From positions 2,356,001-2,420,000 of the forward strand of contig CP087208.1 of the NCBI GenBank assembly GCA_020912385.1: 64,000 bases of DNA. Reading direction: 5' to 3'. The notes beneath the pieces were generated by a model. It saw only the letters and a program-made list of their open reading frames with translations, was not told where the DNA came from and did no database searches. This DNA comes from Neofusicoccum parvum. Its lineage: Eukaryota; Ascomycota; Dothideomycetes; Botryosphaeriales; Botryosphaeriaceae. Of this stretch, positions 12,027 through 23,354 are shown one piece after another (the stretch's first letter is position 1; every line of letters starts with the position of its first letter). The position numbers and the translations under genes are program-made.

Positions 12027-13228
12027 GAGGTGCCAAAGCTGACTTCCATGATGGTGACCATCACGTTCACATTGATTTTATCGTGTTTCAATGTTTCTAG
12101 AAGAGCTGGTTCGGAGATGGAGTGCTTTATCGAACGGGCTTTCGGATACACCTTGGGGAGGCTAAGAAAAGCGTAACTCGCGTTGCAATACCCTGAAATT
12201 GCTGTGCGCACACGATATGTGTAGCCACTATTTCAAGTTAGAGATTCATGAGCGGAGAGGCGGCAATGAATGAAGATGCCTTTCTGGAAATACCTGCGCT
12301 GGGGGATGACCACGGAAGAACCATATTTCACGCAAAGTCTGCCAGATGATGGATCGGCAAGACAGTAGCCAGTACTCACAAAATATGTATCTATACCATA
12401 TTCTTCCAAATGCATCAATCCAGCCGTTGAAGCTAACTCTAAGAAGAAAGTGCAATCTTACATCCGTACTTGGTCGGAGACTGCATAAAGTAGCCCCGGC
12501 GGATCTTCTTTCGTGGAAGAAGGCTGGTCTTCTTTGGTGGCATTTTGGGTAGGGCCTGGTTTCGAAGCACAAAGAGGCTTTTGGGTGTGACTTTTCTTTT
12601 TGTACCTATGGCCTTCCGGGTAATTGGAGGAAGCAGGTAGTCCAATGCAGGTATGGGTGGCTTAGAGAAGCAGGAAGGTTTCTGACGTAGTCAGCTATAG
12701 GTATAACTACATATGGGCTCAATTTGGTCCAAGCGCTTGATACATAGACAAGCAGCTCACTTAACTCTCGATCAACTTTCCAAGTGCGCCCCAGGAAGAG
12801 TTCCAAAGTCTGCATCTATAGACCCTCAAAATCGACGACTCGAGAATTTTTTTCATCCACTACCGTAGCTTCTGGGCTCTCAAACCCCTGACGTGATGGA
12901 TTGCTGTTGATATGCTGAACATGTGGATTGGCTGATTGTGTCGTACCGCTGGTTTCGTGTTTATGCGGACCATGCAGGCGGTCACTGCTGATTCTGTGGA
13001 AAACATCTTCCAACAGTGGGACTGCTCGTTCCACTTCTCTACACTTCACGGAAACTTTACTTGCTGAGTGGTGAATCTCAAAGCCTCGTCGTAATACTGC
13101 TTTACGGAATAGACTCCCAATGATAATCAAGCACCGAAGAAAATCCCGCGAACGCACATCTTGGCTCATTCTTTACTTTGTTCATTTCCAAAGAATACCC
13201 GCTATGATCTGTAGTCTGCTAATTTTTC
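12027..13228. other. AT-richer pocket with broken small frames
   Basis: Noticeably more AT-rich than the flanks. On the minus strand a 117-codon frame (13169-12816) ends in TAG and is followed immediately, in the same register, by a 69-codon frame starting ATG (12815-12606). Another short minus frame, 12645-12439, contains KMPPKKTSLLPRKKIRRGY. None matches a family I know. This could be a decayed gene or chance. Confidence 0.4.
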
Positions 13229-14459
13229 TTAAACCTTGATCTCTTCCTCCCTCAGCTCATCCGGATGCACCTGGCCTAGCGCCTCCCGCCTCGTCGGCGC
13301 TTTGTGGTCGAAGTACGGCTTCTCCGCCAACGAAGTCACCCTGGTGCCGTGCCTGGGCTCGCGGTTGGCATAGTCCCAGCTAGCGTTGTGGATGGTGATA
13401 CTAAATGGAATCGTCAGTAAAAGCTTCCTTCTCCCCGTTCTCTAATGCGAAGCTGATGATGACTTACCGGTTGTCCCACAGCGCGCTCGTCTTGGGCGAC
13501 CACTTGAACCGCAGCTGGATATCGACGTTCTTCTCGTACACGTCACACAGGTAGTTGAGCAGCACGTCGCTCTCGGCCTTGTCGAAGCCGACGATGCGGT
13601 CCGTCATGGCGCGGTTCACGAACAAGCTCTTCCAGCCGGTGGCCGGGTGGACGCGCACCAGCGGGTGGATTCTCTCGATGAACTTGGGGCCCTCCTCAGG
13701 CTTGTTGCGGTCAAGGTAGGGGTGGGCGGAGCGATAGACGGCGTACTTGCCGTCGATGAGCTTGCGGAAGGCGGGGCTCAGCTTCTCGTAGGCGGAGTAC
13801 CCTGAGGCCCACAGCGTGTCGCCGCCGGTCGACGGGATGGTGTCGTTGTGCAGGTGCGTGACGCCGGCGGGCTGGCGCTCGTGCACCAGGTCAGTGTGCC
13901 AGCGCGACGCACCGCCCGGGTTGCGGAAGTTAGAGGGACGCTCCGTCGACTGCAGCTCCGGCCAGATGACGGTGACGCCCTCGACGCCGGGTACCTGGGG
14001 CACCTGCGGGTGCACCTCGATCTCGCCGTACCATTCGCCAAGCTCTCTCTGCTGCTGCGGCGAGATGTCCTGGTCTCTGAAGAAGACGACGCTGCGCTCT
14101 GCGATCAGCAGGCCGAGCTCGTCCTTCTGCTGAGCAGTGAGGTCCTTAAGCTGCAGGCCGACGATCTCGGTGCCGATGTGCGTGGTCAGGTCGATGACCT
14201 TCTCAGCCGCAGAAAGGAGAGCCTTCTTCTCGGGGTCCGCGCGCGAACCGGGGTCGGTGAACGGGCGGTCATAGTCGCGGATCTTGTAGACGTCGTCAAG
14301 GAAGAGAGGGCGCGCTGGGCGGTATGGGTAGCCGTGGGAAAGGTCAATACCAGCCTTCTCCAACCGCTTGCGCGTCGGCTCGGGAAGGCCGAGCGAGTCC
14401 TTGCGCGGCGGCGCGACGTCCTTGATGTCCGGGTGGATTGCGATTGGGCCGGGAGCCAT
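13229..14459 (-). CDS. TauD/TfdA-type Fe(II)/2-oxoglutarate dioxygenase
   Basis: Probably oxidises a sulfonate, amine or similar small substrate using 2-oxoglutarate, as yeast JLP1 and bacterial TauD do. Two exons, 14459-13468 and 13400-13229, encode 387 residues. The iron ligands are visible: the His-x-Asp motif in SRWHTDLVHERQPAG (His188, Asp190) and the distal His in ITIHNASWDY (His335). The 2-oxoglutarate-binding Arg is expected in the following REPRHGTRV. The distal motif appears only after splicing a 67-nt intron (GTAAGT donor, TTTAG acceptor), which supports the model. The C-terminus is short and acidic (HPDELREEEIKV). It is the first of five adjacent oxidoreductase and transporter genes. 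Fungal paralogs have varied substrates, so the substrate is open. Confidence 0.93.
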
Positions 14460-15329
14460 CTTTGCGTGGTGGAGGAGGGGAAATCAGATTAGATGTCTGG
14501 AGATGCCGCAACCAGGGCGTGGAATTGTGTTATTTCGAGATACTGGGGTTCTCTCGGTTGCCGTCGCAGTATTCCTTTTCACATTCAGGCTTTTATGTGT
14601 GGCCCCGGCTGGGTGGTGTCTTCCCTATCGCGATGGATGCATAGATGGTCGCCGTTAGGAGGGGCGCGGGGATCACATCATCACCCCCTCATCACACACC
14701 ATCCTTGATTCGTCAGCAGTAGGCAATACCAAAGCAGCGAGTAACTGCCTGGTGCCAGCGCATTCCTGGGGTCAAGATGTACCCCACCAAGTGTTGAGCT
14801 CGGTGTTGGTCGATCACTGTATGGCGCCATCTCCCTCTAAACCACGACATGCATCGGCAAGCGGGAAGTAGCCGAACCCCGCCCTAGCGCCAGCCAATCC
14901 CCTCCTGCGGATTGCTATCGCAGGTCTCTTGTTTCAAGTCGTCGTTTCCTTCCGTCGCATCGTTCTGGTCGCCGACCTGAAGCCATCTGCAGGCCCACAG
15001 CGGAAGCAATCGAGGTTATCACGCCAGAAATCCGAAAGCCCCGAGGACGGTGCGCTTGGTAATACAGGATGGGAAGCGCTGCGAGGCGCAGTCTTCAATG
15101 CCCGGATGTCTCACAATGATGGCTTATTGCAACATCGTCTTGCGGCCGTGAGAGTTGTGTGACCGTCTGGCCATGCGTCGGGTCCCGGACATGGGCCGGC
15201 AAACCAAAATAGCCGTATTAAGCTTTGACTCGTGATTCGGCGCGCCATGCAGACTTACTGGCATCGGCACTTGTAACCTTCGACCTTCTGGATTCAACGT
15301 CAGTCCTTCCTCCTGCAACTGTTGGTACC
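14460..15329. other. Divergent promoter region, dioxygenase/monooxygenase
   Basis: An 870-base head-to-head spacer between the TauD-type gene (-) and the flavin monooxygenase (+), so the two could be co-regulated. Short frames only, with no HGATAAR match of full consensus. No gene seen. Confidence 0.5.
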
Positions 15330-17280
15330 ATGTCTTCAGCTTCGGCGTCTCACGTCGCCATCATCGGTGCCGGAATCAGTGGTGTCGTTACTGCAGCACA
15401 TCTGAGCAAGGCTGGTATTAATGTGACCGTTTTTGAACGGACCGGAAAGCCCGGAGGCGTCTGGTAAGTCAGATTGTCAGTGATGTATCGCGTCACGCCT
15501 CTTGAAGAATGCTTGGACGGCGAGATGCACGAACAGGCCAGTGCAGATCGTTCCCGAAGCTTTGTGGAACACTTAGCTTAGAGCCGTGAAGTGTCTCGCT
15601 GCCGTCCATGCAAATGGATTTGGAAGTGCTGGCAACGGAAACTCGGAAACCCCGGGTGGTCTGCTGTCGCTCTTTGCCTGGTCATATAACTTGTCCAGCG
15701 GCGCATTGCATCTGCTTGTCATGTCTCTTTCCAATTCCAGCTTGCTGACGGGAGCAAAAGGGTTTACGACGAACGCCCCCCACTCGAGCCAGACTATCCT
15801 TCAGTGACTGCTTCCATAGCCTCCGACGTTCCGAAAACACGATGGCAGACACGCCACCAACTTCAAGATGACTGGCAGATCAAGGAGCTCGGAGCGGCGC
15901 CACCGGGGTAAGCTCACTTGCTGAGTTGTCGAGTTTTGCGCTGACCATCTCCACAGACCGTGCTATCGTGACTTGACGACAAATGTCCACAGGGACATGA
16001 TGCAGACCACTTTACTTCCATTTCCCGCTGGAACCGGTGATTACAGCAACCATGCCGTCATGGCTGCGTACATCGCCGAAATCGTCCGGGTGACAGATAT
16101 CGGGGAGTCAATCCGATACAGGACCCTTGTTGAGAATGCTAGCAAGCGTGACGGAAAGTGGAAGGTAACTGTAAAAGACTTGAAAGAGCAGGATGGAGAG
16201 CGAGAGGTCCTGGATTTCGACGCTGTTGTGGTTGCAAATGGTCACTATCATGCGCCGAGAATCCCCAAAATCCCTGGCTTATCTGAGTGGAAATCGAGGT
16301 GGCCAACCAGGGTCGAGCACTCGAAGGCCTATCGTGTCCCAGAAGCCTTCAGAGGAAAGGTATGTCGCGGGCGTCCGTCCAACCCAGTCTTCCAGCACGT
16401 ATGAACTGACAAGATCTAGAATGTGCTGCTCATTGGCTCGGGAACGTCTTCAACCGACATTGCAAAAGAGATCTCGCCATACGCAAAGAGCATTTGGCAG
16501 ACTTCGAGAGGAGGCGATTTCGACTTCCCAGCATCAGTGCTGCCGCCAAACGCAAAACGCATTGGCGATGTTGCATCATTTGATCTGCCCTCCTCTGACG
16601 CCGACATTTTTTCCGGCTCGGAAACCGCGTCGGATGCCGGGAGCTCCTCAGGCTCAGAGAAGTCGGAGCCCAGTGGACCGATCCCGGGAACGATTACGCT
16701 GAAGTCCGGCCACAAGCTCTGTGACATCGACCATGTCATTGTGGCCACCGGATATCACGTCACTCTGCCATTCCTCCACTCCCACCACCGAGACGACCTC
16801 CGGCCTGAAGAGGCAGACGACAAGGTCATTGTCACAGACGGATCGCAGTACCACAATCTCCACAAGGACATCTGGTACATCCCGGATCCAAGCCTGATTT
16901 TCGTGGGAGTGCCGTATTTTACGGCCACGTACTCTTTGTTCGAGTTCCAGGCAAAGTTTGTGGCAGCGGTGCTTTCCGGTGGAGCAAGTCTACCCAGCGA
17001 GGAGGAGATGAGGAAGGAGTACGTCGAGAGGGTGAAGGAGAAGGGCTTCGGCAAGAAGTTCAACTCGCTCAAGTTCCTGGAGATTGACTACGTGAACGAG
17101 GTGCTGGGCTGGATCAACAAGGACTTGGTAGCACGTGGGAGGGAGCCGATCCCGCCCCACACGCCTGAATTCGTGGCAGCAAAGGAGGGCGCGTATGAGA
17201 GGATCAAGAGCTTGCTGGGCGGCGGCAGAGGGTCGCAGCCTGCGCCGCAGGTGCCTGACGAGTGGTTCGCAGCATGTTGA
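15330..17280 (+). CDS. Flavin-containing monooxygenase (FMO/Baeyer-Villiger-like)
   Basis: Uses FAD and NADPH to oxygenate a nucleophilic N, S or carbonyl group. Four exons, 15330-15463, 15761-15907, 15957-16359 and 16420-17280, give 514 residues. The FAD-binding Rossmann motif is VAIIGAGISG (Gly13, 15, 18), followed by FERTGKPGGVW, whose Trp codon is split by intron 1. The second dinucleotide motif is NVLLIGSGTSSTDIA (Gly234, Gly236). The segment WPTRVEHSKAYRVPEAF lies where FMOs have their identifying FxGxxxHxxxY-type motif, but matches it loosely. A further conserved block is HVIVATGYHVTLPFL. Intron 1 is 297 nt, far longer than the 49- and 60-nt introns 2 and 3. A Ser/Ala/Gly/Glu-rich insertion (about residues 280-305) separates the NADP fold from the rest. 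The substrate is not evident. Confidence 0.92.
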
Positions 17281-18246
17281 TTGGGAGACGCACAGAGATA
17301 GATAGACCATGAAATGGAAGACGGCTGGTGTTGTTCTTGATGGCTTGCCGGGCTGGCGATGGCAGCGACGGTGTTGTCGCCTTCGCTTACTTTGCCCGAT
17401 GTGTGATAGGCCGGATTGGGCCCCAAAGTGGTGGCCGCCGCCCCCTCTGCGCTCGTCCACCACCAACAACCAACACTTCAACGTCGGTCTTGTCGGAGCG
17501 CCCGCACCCATGCGGCCATCGTGCGATGTGCACCAAGCAGCTGGCAACATTCAGGTCGCCGTCCTCGCATTCGGCGCTTATCGTCCCCGCACGCCGCACG
17601 CCCATAAAACCGCAAACACCGAGGGCTGCCAGTTGGGGTCGCACGCCATATACGCCTGGGTGCTCGTCACCCCCAGGAGCCTTGCCATGCACGCCTTGAC
17701 TGGACACCGTGCGGCGCTTGGCTGCGCCTCCCGCCCCGACCCTTTGCCGCCCAGAAGCTTCACACAGAGTCAAGCTCCGGTAAAAGCCTCGTCACGCTGC
17801 CCGCGCCGCCCGCACTAACGCCCTGCCCGCGAGCTCGCAATCAACGCCTGGACCCATATTTCGCCGCGTTATGCTGCAAAAGAAACAACAGGGCCGCCCT
17901 GTAGGATTCTCGCTCGGGCATTCCAAGTTGGGTGTGCGCTCGCTTTCTACTGGAGTGCTTGATCCCCGGCATGCTACAGCATCTGCCGTGCATCAGCACG
18001 CAATATGACGGAACCATGGTGCCTCGCCACTCTCACAGATTGGGGCAGCACACCCGGTGCGACCACGCGCGGCACATGGTTAAGTATTATTGCCCAGAAG
18101 CTCATCTTTGCCCAGATGTAGCTAAGCCGGAGGCTCACTGTCTTATCTTTGGCCCGGCTGCTCTGCCATCTGTCTGACACCCCTCTCCTGCGACAGCGCG
18201 AGCGGGCAAAGTCTACTTGCCATTTTGCAGGTTGGCGTCTTCCACC
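17281..18246 (+). other. Intergenic, upstream of MFS carrier
   Basis: Downstream of the monooxygenase and upstream of the first MFS gene. Frames here are low-complexity and unsupported. One CTTATC (GATAAG on the minus strand) lies at 18142-18147, about 100 bases before the MFS start. Confidence 0.45.
18142..18147 (-). promoter_or_regulatory. GATAAG element upstream of MFS carrier 1
   Basis: A single HGATAAR-type site (AGATAAGA in context) about 100 bases upstream of the start codon at 18247. A nitrogen-regulatory role is possible; one site is weak evidence. Confidence 0.25.
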
Positions 18247-20135
18247 ATGTCGCAGACTCAAGGACAGGAGCGCGACCCAGCCGCCCAGAAGGCCGATGAG
18301 GTTGTCGCTGAAAGAGTCAAATATGACTGGAGGGGAGTCATTTGGGACACCTTCAACAAATCCCCGGAAGAACGGAGGTTTCTCTTCAAGCTCGATGCGG
18401 CTCTGTTATCCTTTGCATCCCTGGGTAATTTCAATCCGCTTTCCCGCTGCAGCACTTCGTCTAACGCTTTCAGGCTATTTTATCAAATACCTCGACCAGC
18501 AGAACATCAACTCGGCATTTGTTTCAGGAATGAAAGAGGACCTTGGTCTCTATGGGGATGAGCTCAACATCATGCAGTCCTGCTGGACTGTCGGATATGT
18601 CATCGGACAACTGCCGAGCAACATCATCCTAACCAAATTCCGGCCCTCGTTATGGATCCCGACCATGGAGGTCCTTTGGACTGTCCTTACTTTCTGTCTT
18701 TCGAGATGTTCGACAGCCAAGCAGATTTACGCTCTCCGCTTCTTTATCGGTAAGATTTCTGAAGCACTTCCTGCCTCGCAGCGGGCACGCTGACCCAGCT
18801 CCGAAGGTCTTGCGGAAAGTACTTTCTATCCCGGCATGCAATATATTATAGGCTCTTGGTATCGCAAAGATGAGCTTGCAAAGAGAAGCTGCATATTCCA
18901 CACAAGCAGTGCCATTGCCTCGATGTTCTCTGGCTACCTTATGGCTGCGGTGTATAATCTCGGTGGCAAGGGAGGCTACACAGGTTGGCAATGGTATGTA
19001 CCAATCTTCTAATCCCGGCAGAATTTGAAGCTCATCCAACCACAGGCTCTTCATTGTCGATGGCATCATCTCGCTTCCCATCGCCTTGGCCGGCTACTTT
19101 GTCCTTCCGGACGTGCCCGAGATTTCGAAGCCGTTCTACCTCACGAAAGAGGAAGTTGCTTTTGCTCAGAAACGCATGCAGCTTGAGGGCCGCAAGCCGC
19201 GAGCACCCTACACAAAGGCAAAAGTTAAGAAGATCTTCAAGTCTTGGCACATCTACGTTCTCACTCTGCTCTACATGTAAGTACCCGAACAGATGCCTTG
19301 CTTGTTCGGAACGATATGGCCGGAGATGTAAAAGCGTCGCCATGCTGACACTAAACCAGTGCGTTCAACAACGGGAACATGTTCGCCCAGCCAGCCTTCG
19401 CACAGTGGCTGAAAGCAAGCACGAACCCCAAGTACACGATTGCACAGATCAACGCGTATCCGACAACAACATATGCTGTAGCAGTCGTCTCGACGCTAAT
19501 CTATGCATGGTCATCGGATACCTTCCTTAGAGGTGCACGTTGGCCTCCGATGATTTTTGCAGGAGTAGGTTCCCCAGCCTTGCCACATCAGGATCGCGAA
19601 TTTGCTGACAGGACAGATATGGAACATCATCGTGTACGTCTCCCTTGCAGTTTGGGACATCCCGACCGGATGGCACTGGGCGTGCTACATCCTGGCCGGT
19701 CTCAACAGCGGCCTTTCCGGCTTGTGCATGTCGTGAGTGGTAGCCCTTTTCAGTCTACGAAGTCTGTCTGCTAACCGGCACACTACCAGGTGGGCGCACG
19801 AAATCTGCGCCGAGGACAACGAGGAGCGCTCTATCGTCATCGGCAGCATGAACGAGATGGCGTACGTCGTGCAAGCCTGGCTACCCCTCATCGTGTGGAA
19901 GCAGACAGAAGCGCCACAGTACCGCAAGGGCTTCATCACCGTCGCCGTCATTGGTGGCCCTCTGCTGATCGGCACCGCCATCGGAACCTTGATCCTGCAC
20001 AACAGAGAGAATGCGCAAAAGGCGAAGAGAGGCGGCGACGTGGACGCCGGGTCGGAGGATGGTGAACAGGGTGAGACGCCTTCGCCTCAGTTGCTTACCG
20101 TTGATGTCAAGGGGGTGGAAGACGCCAAGGTCTAA
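18247..20135 (+). CDS. MFS transporter, allantoate permease/pantothenate-transporter-like (ACS family)
   Basis: Proton-coupled uptake of an organic anion is the family role. Seven exons: 18247-18424, 18474-18749, 18807-18993, 19046-19276, 19360-19564, 19617-19732 and 19790-20135, giving 512 residues with about 12 membrane helices. Family marks are GYFIKYLDQQNINSAFVSGM near the first helix, GLAESTFYPGMQYIIGSWYR in the fourth to fifth helix region, and WAHEICAEDNEERSIVIGSM before the tenth to eleventh. The last block is close to what I recall of S. pombe Liz1/yeast Fen2 pantothenate carriers, but related permeases take allantoate, nicotinate or peptides, so the substrate is open. All six introns are 49-83 nt. 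The first ATG sits at 18247. It is convergent with a second carrier of the same family. Confidence 0.92.
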
Positions 20136-20468
20136 AGTGTTGTTGCGGTGTGGATGCTGAGACACTTGACCATGCAGAATGGCTCCTTAGCGGGGAAAGT
20201 CAGCCTCCGAAAAGCGGTCCGCACAGTATCGAGAGGTCGGTGTGATTGGAGAGGATTGAGGAGAAGTAAAAGGGGTAATGAAGTCACGGTACGATACCAA
20301 GAGAAAGAATGAAAAGACAGGAGCACAAGATTTGAGACACTGGAGGATTGCAATGCAGGAAGATTAATTGTCTTTGCTACTCAGAAAGGTGGCCAAGAAG
20401 CCTTATATACGCGGCCAGGAGTCCTTCCAGGCAGCAGCGAGTAGGTGATTGCGTGCTCCCCCCGTCCT
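20136..20468. other. Convergent 3' spacer between the two MFS genes
   Basis: A 333-base tail-to-tail spacer that must hold both transcripts' 3' ends. No AATAAA was noted on the plus strand. Nothing coding. Confidence 0.5.
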
Positions 20469-22444
20469 CTACACAAACCACCTCCACCTCACATCCCTCG
20501 CCCCGCCAACCAGCTCGCTCAACCTCACATCCTTGCTCACCAACCGCGTCCCCATCGCCCGATCCCTCCTCTTATTATCCCACCTCATCCAGCCCCGCAG
20601 CCCCAAGATCAGCAGCATCCCCACCCCCTCGAACCCGGCCGCCGTCCCCAGGAACGGCAAGTACCGCGGCGCGTCCTCGGCCCTGAACGTCATGCTCGCG
20701 ATGATGCCGCCCGCGTTCGCGGCGCCGGTCAAAAAGCTCATGACGTAGATGCGCCCGTTCTCGGTGGGCGTGTTGGACGCGTGCCACGAGTGGAACAGCA
20801 CGGTCGGCGTCATGGCGCCGCCGCACAGCAGGAAGCAAGCAAAGTAGGCGACGGGCACGTGCTCGGCGGGGTTCAGCGCCAGCAAGATAATCCACCCGAC
20901 GAAGGTGATGAGCAGCGCGAGGGTCAGGTGCCCGCTGCGCTCGCGGAAGCGGTCGCTCGAGCGCGCGATGCAGAGCAGGATCACCGCGCCGACGAGGTTG
21001 GGGGCGACGGTGTACAGGTTGGTCTTGAGGCGCGGGAAGCCCATGAGCTGCACGATTTGAGGCAGGAAAGAGCCGACGGCGCTGCCGGAGGTGCCGTAGC
21101 AGAGGCCGATGAGGGACCAGGCATATCTAGGGAGGGGGAGTTAGTTAGGTTGGGGCTGGGGGACCAGGTACGTCGAGGAGAAGGAGGACGTGGACAAGGG
21201 AAACGAGATGAGGGGGCAAAGGTGGAGAGGAAGGAGAAGATGGAGGACTTACACCTGCCAGGTTTTGAAAGGCTGCATGCCCTCGCGGAAGTCCCAGGCG
21301 GAGCCAACGCTGGAGGTGGAGTCTCGCTCTGCGCGTATGATGCAGAGTTGCTTCTCAGCATCGGTGAGCCAGCGGCAAGTCCATGGATTCTTGGGGAGAA
21401 TCAATCCAGCGAGGAGGGCAACGAAGACGGTAAGGCCGCCTTCAACCAGGAAAAGGTACTGCCAGCCGTGTAGTGGGCCGTCAAGCTGGAAAAGGCCATA
21501 GGAGATGACACCGGAAAATGCGGAGGAGATTACGGTAGCAGTATACCACTGTTGATAACCGTCAGAATGCTCATCTTTCTTCAAGTGCCGAGACCATTCA
21601 TGGAATGTCTTAAAGGCCGCAGAGGTGGTCATCACTTACTATGGCAAACCTAGTGGCAAGCTCTCCGCGAGTGTAGAAAGTACTCATGTAGAACTAATCA
21701 TGCATTAGTACCAAGCGGGATCACCTTTCTCGAAATGCTGTTCACTTACCATGGAGCACGGAGCGAACCCGGCCTCGGCAACCCCCAATAACAGTCTGAC
21801 CACCAGGATCTGCGCTCAAAGTCAGCCAAGCTCACTAAGCTCTTCAGCCAAGCAACAGTGGCTTGCCAATACACACGGGGGGTTAAAGCGTCCATCCAGA
21901 CGCGGGATTCTGCCATCTGCATCTTTCGTCCGGATGAATGGTTCAACGCCCTAGGGACAGGCGACAAGTATTCACTCACCTGTGCGAAATCCTTACATGC
22001 CGCACAAATCATAGCCATAGTGCCCCAAGACAGCATGAACGCCACCAAGAACCACTTCGGCTGAAACTTCCTGGTGACCAGATTGGCCGGCAAGCACAGC
22101 CCGCAGAACGGCACGTAAAACACCATGACCAGAATGGAGTACTGGTTTCCGACGAAGCCGAGATCGGTATCCATGCCATCAGTCTTCGCATTGGCAAGGT
22201 TACCGCGGTCGATGCTGTTAAAGAAGTACATCAGGAAGATCATGACCATGACGAGGAGATCCAGCTTCCGAACAAGCTTGCGCTCCGCAGCGGCATCGAT
22301 GGAGGGCAGCGGTGTAGAAACATCACCAATAGCGACGTCTGGGGTGTCTTTGCTGGGGGAAAGAGGTCCGGTTTCGAGCTGGGAAGAGTCTTTGGTGCTG
22401 GTCGGGGTAGCAGCGCCGCCGTCAGGACTGCTGGGGCCATGCAT
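20469..22444 (-). CDS. MFS transporter, anion:cation symporter (ACS/allantoate permease type)
   Basis: Second permease of the same superfamily branch. Five exons: 22444-21980, 21809-21750, 21693-21640, 21548-21253 and 21126-20469, encoding 510 residues. A hydrophilic Ser/Thr/Pro-rich N-terminal tail of about 60 residues precedes helix 1 (LLVMVMIFLMYFFNSIDRGN), which carries the family's DRxN-like motif. The short exons supply GVAEAGFAPCSM and FYMSTFYTRGELATRFAI, typical of helices 4-5. The last exon holds GRIYVMSFLTGAANAGGIIA and a basic tail. The start at 22444 (MHGPSSPDGG) is the first in-frame ATG; the longer open frame begins with TTG. Intron 1 is 170 nt and happens to stay open in frame, so naive prediction would retain it. 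The substrate is unknown. Confidence 0.92.
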
Positions 22445-23354
22445 GGTTGGGTGCGCGGAGCCTCTGGTACCGGGTTTGAGGAAGCCCTTCTTTTTGATGA
22501 GACTCCACCGGAACACAGCTTCAATCAAGTGAAACCGTCTGGGGCAAGCTCCTGCGAAGTGAGGGGCGTGCCTTCAAGTTTCGTTGCGCAGTCGTCTGAA
22601 CAGAAGATCTTATAGTCCTCAAGCATCGCCTAGATGCAACGCTTATCACTTGCCGTATCATTGGAGAATGGGGAGGAGCAAGCATGATAGCCGATCCAAC
22701 GATTACATGCATTGCGGGCATGGTAGCCTGCGTGGCCACAGGAAGGGCGCTGCATTGCGACGCGGCGCCAGTGCGGAGACGGAACGTCATGTGCAGAATA
22801 CTTTCCCCCGCGGAGTGTCGGCAAGGCTGTGAAGTCCGGCTGGGATTGTGTTGAAGCTGCGTTCTCAGCTCGAATCACTGCCGCCTTGGAACGGAGTCGC
22901 GGAGGCTGCGCAGCATGCGAGACTGGGCGCAGCAACTGGATCCAGGAGGAGATAGGCTGATAGAAGCAGCGCCGAGGCTTGGTTGGACCTTCCCAGCGAT
23001 GCTTGCTGGCGCTTGTGTGGGAGGGGGGATGATCGCACGTCAAGAGTGGGTGAGATGCCGGCAGCGCGCAGGGAGGACCGGGGCCTCGAGGTCGTGGCCG
23101 CCAGCACGCACCCCTAATCGCAGTTTGGCGGCAACGACAAAACAGCCCCGGCCTCGCTCCGAGACCCGCTTTGCCGCTACCCACCGCGCTTCTCCGCCTT
23201 GCATCCATCAACCACTTCGGCCATGCCATCTCCAGCAACCTTGCTGTCTTCGGCTCCAGAGCGACTGCGGCGTGGCGTGACTTGCCCGCGTGTATTTATA
23301 CCGCCGACGAGCTAGTCATCGTGGCGCGCACAAGCCGCTTGCACTCCCGCAGCA
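22445..23354. other. Divergent promoter region, MFS carrier 2 and fused oxidase
   Basis: A 910-base head-to-head spacer. A TATTTATA element at 23293-23300 lies about 55 bases before the oxidase start and could be its TATA box. The minus-strand frames here are Arg/Pro/Ser-rich shadows with no family features. Confidence 0.5.
22642..22647 (-). promoter_or_regulatory. GATAAG element upstream of MFS carrier 2
   Basis: CTTATC on the plus strand reads GATAAG on the gene strand about 200 bases upstream of the start at 22444. This is a single HGATAAR-like site with a weak inference of GATA-factor control. Confidence 0.25.

Noticed and set aside
20445..21473. A 342-codon plus-strand frame opposite MFS carrier 2
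   Set aside because: Charged, low-complexity shadow; the minus strand has coherent helices and splice sites.
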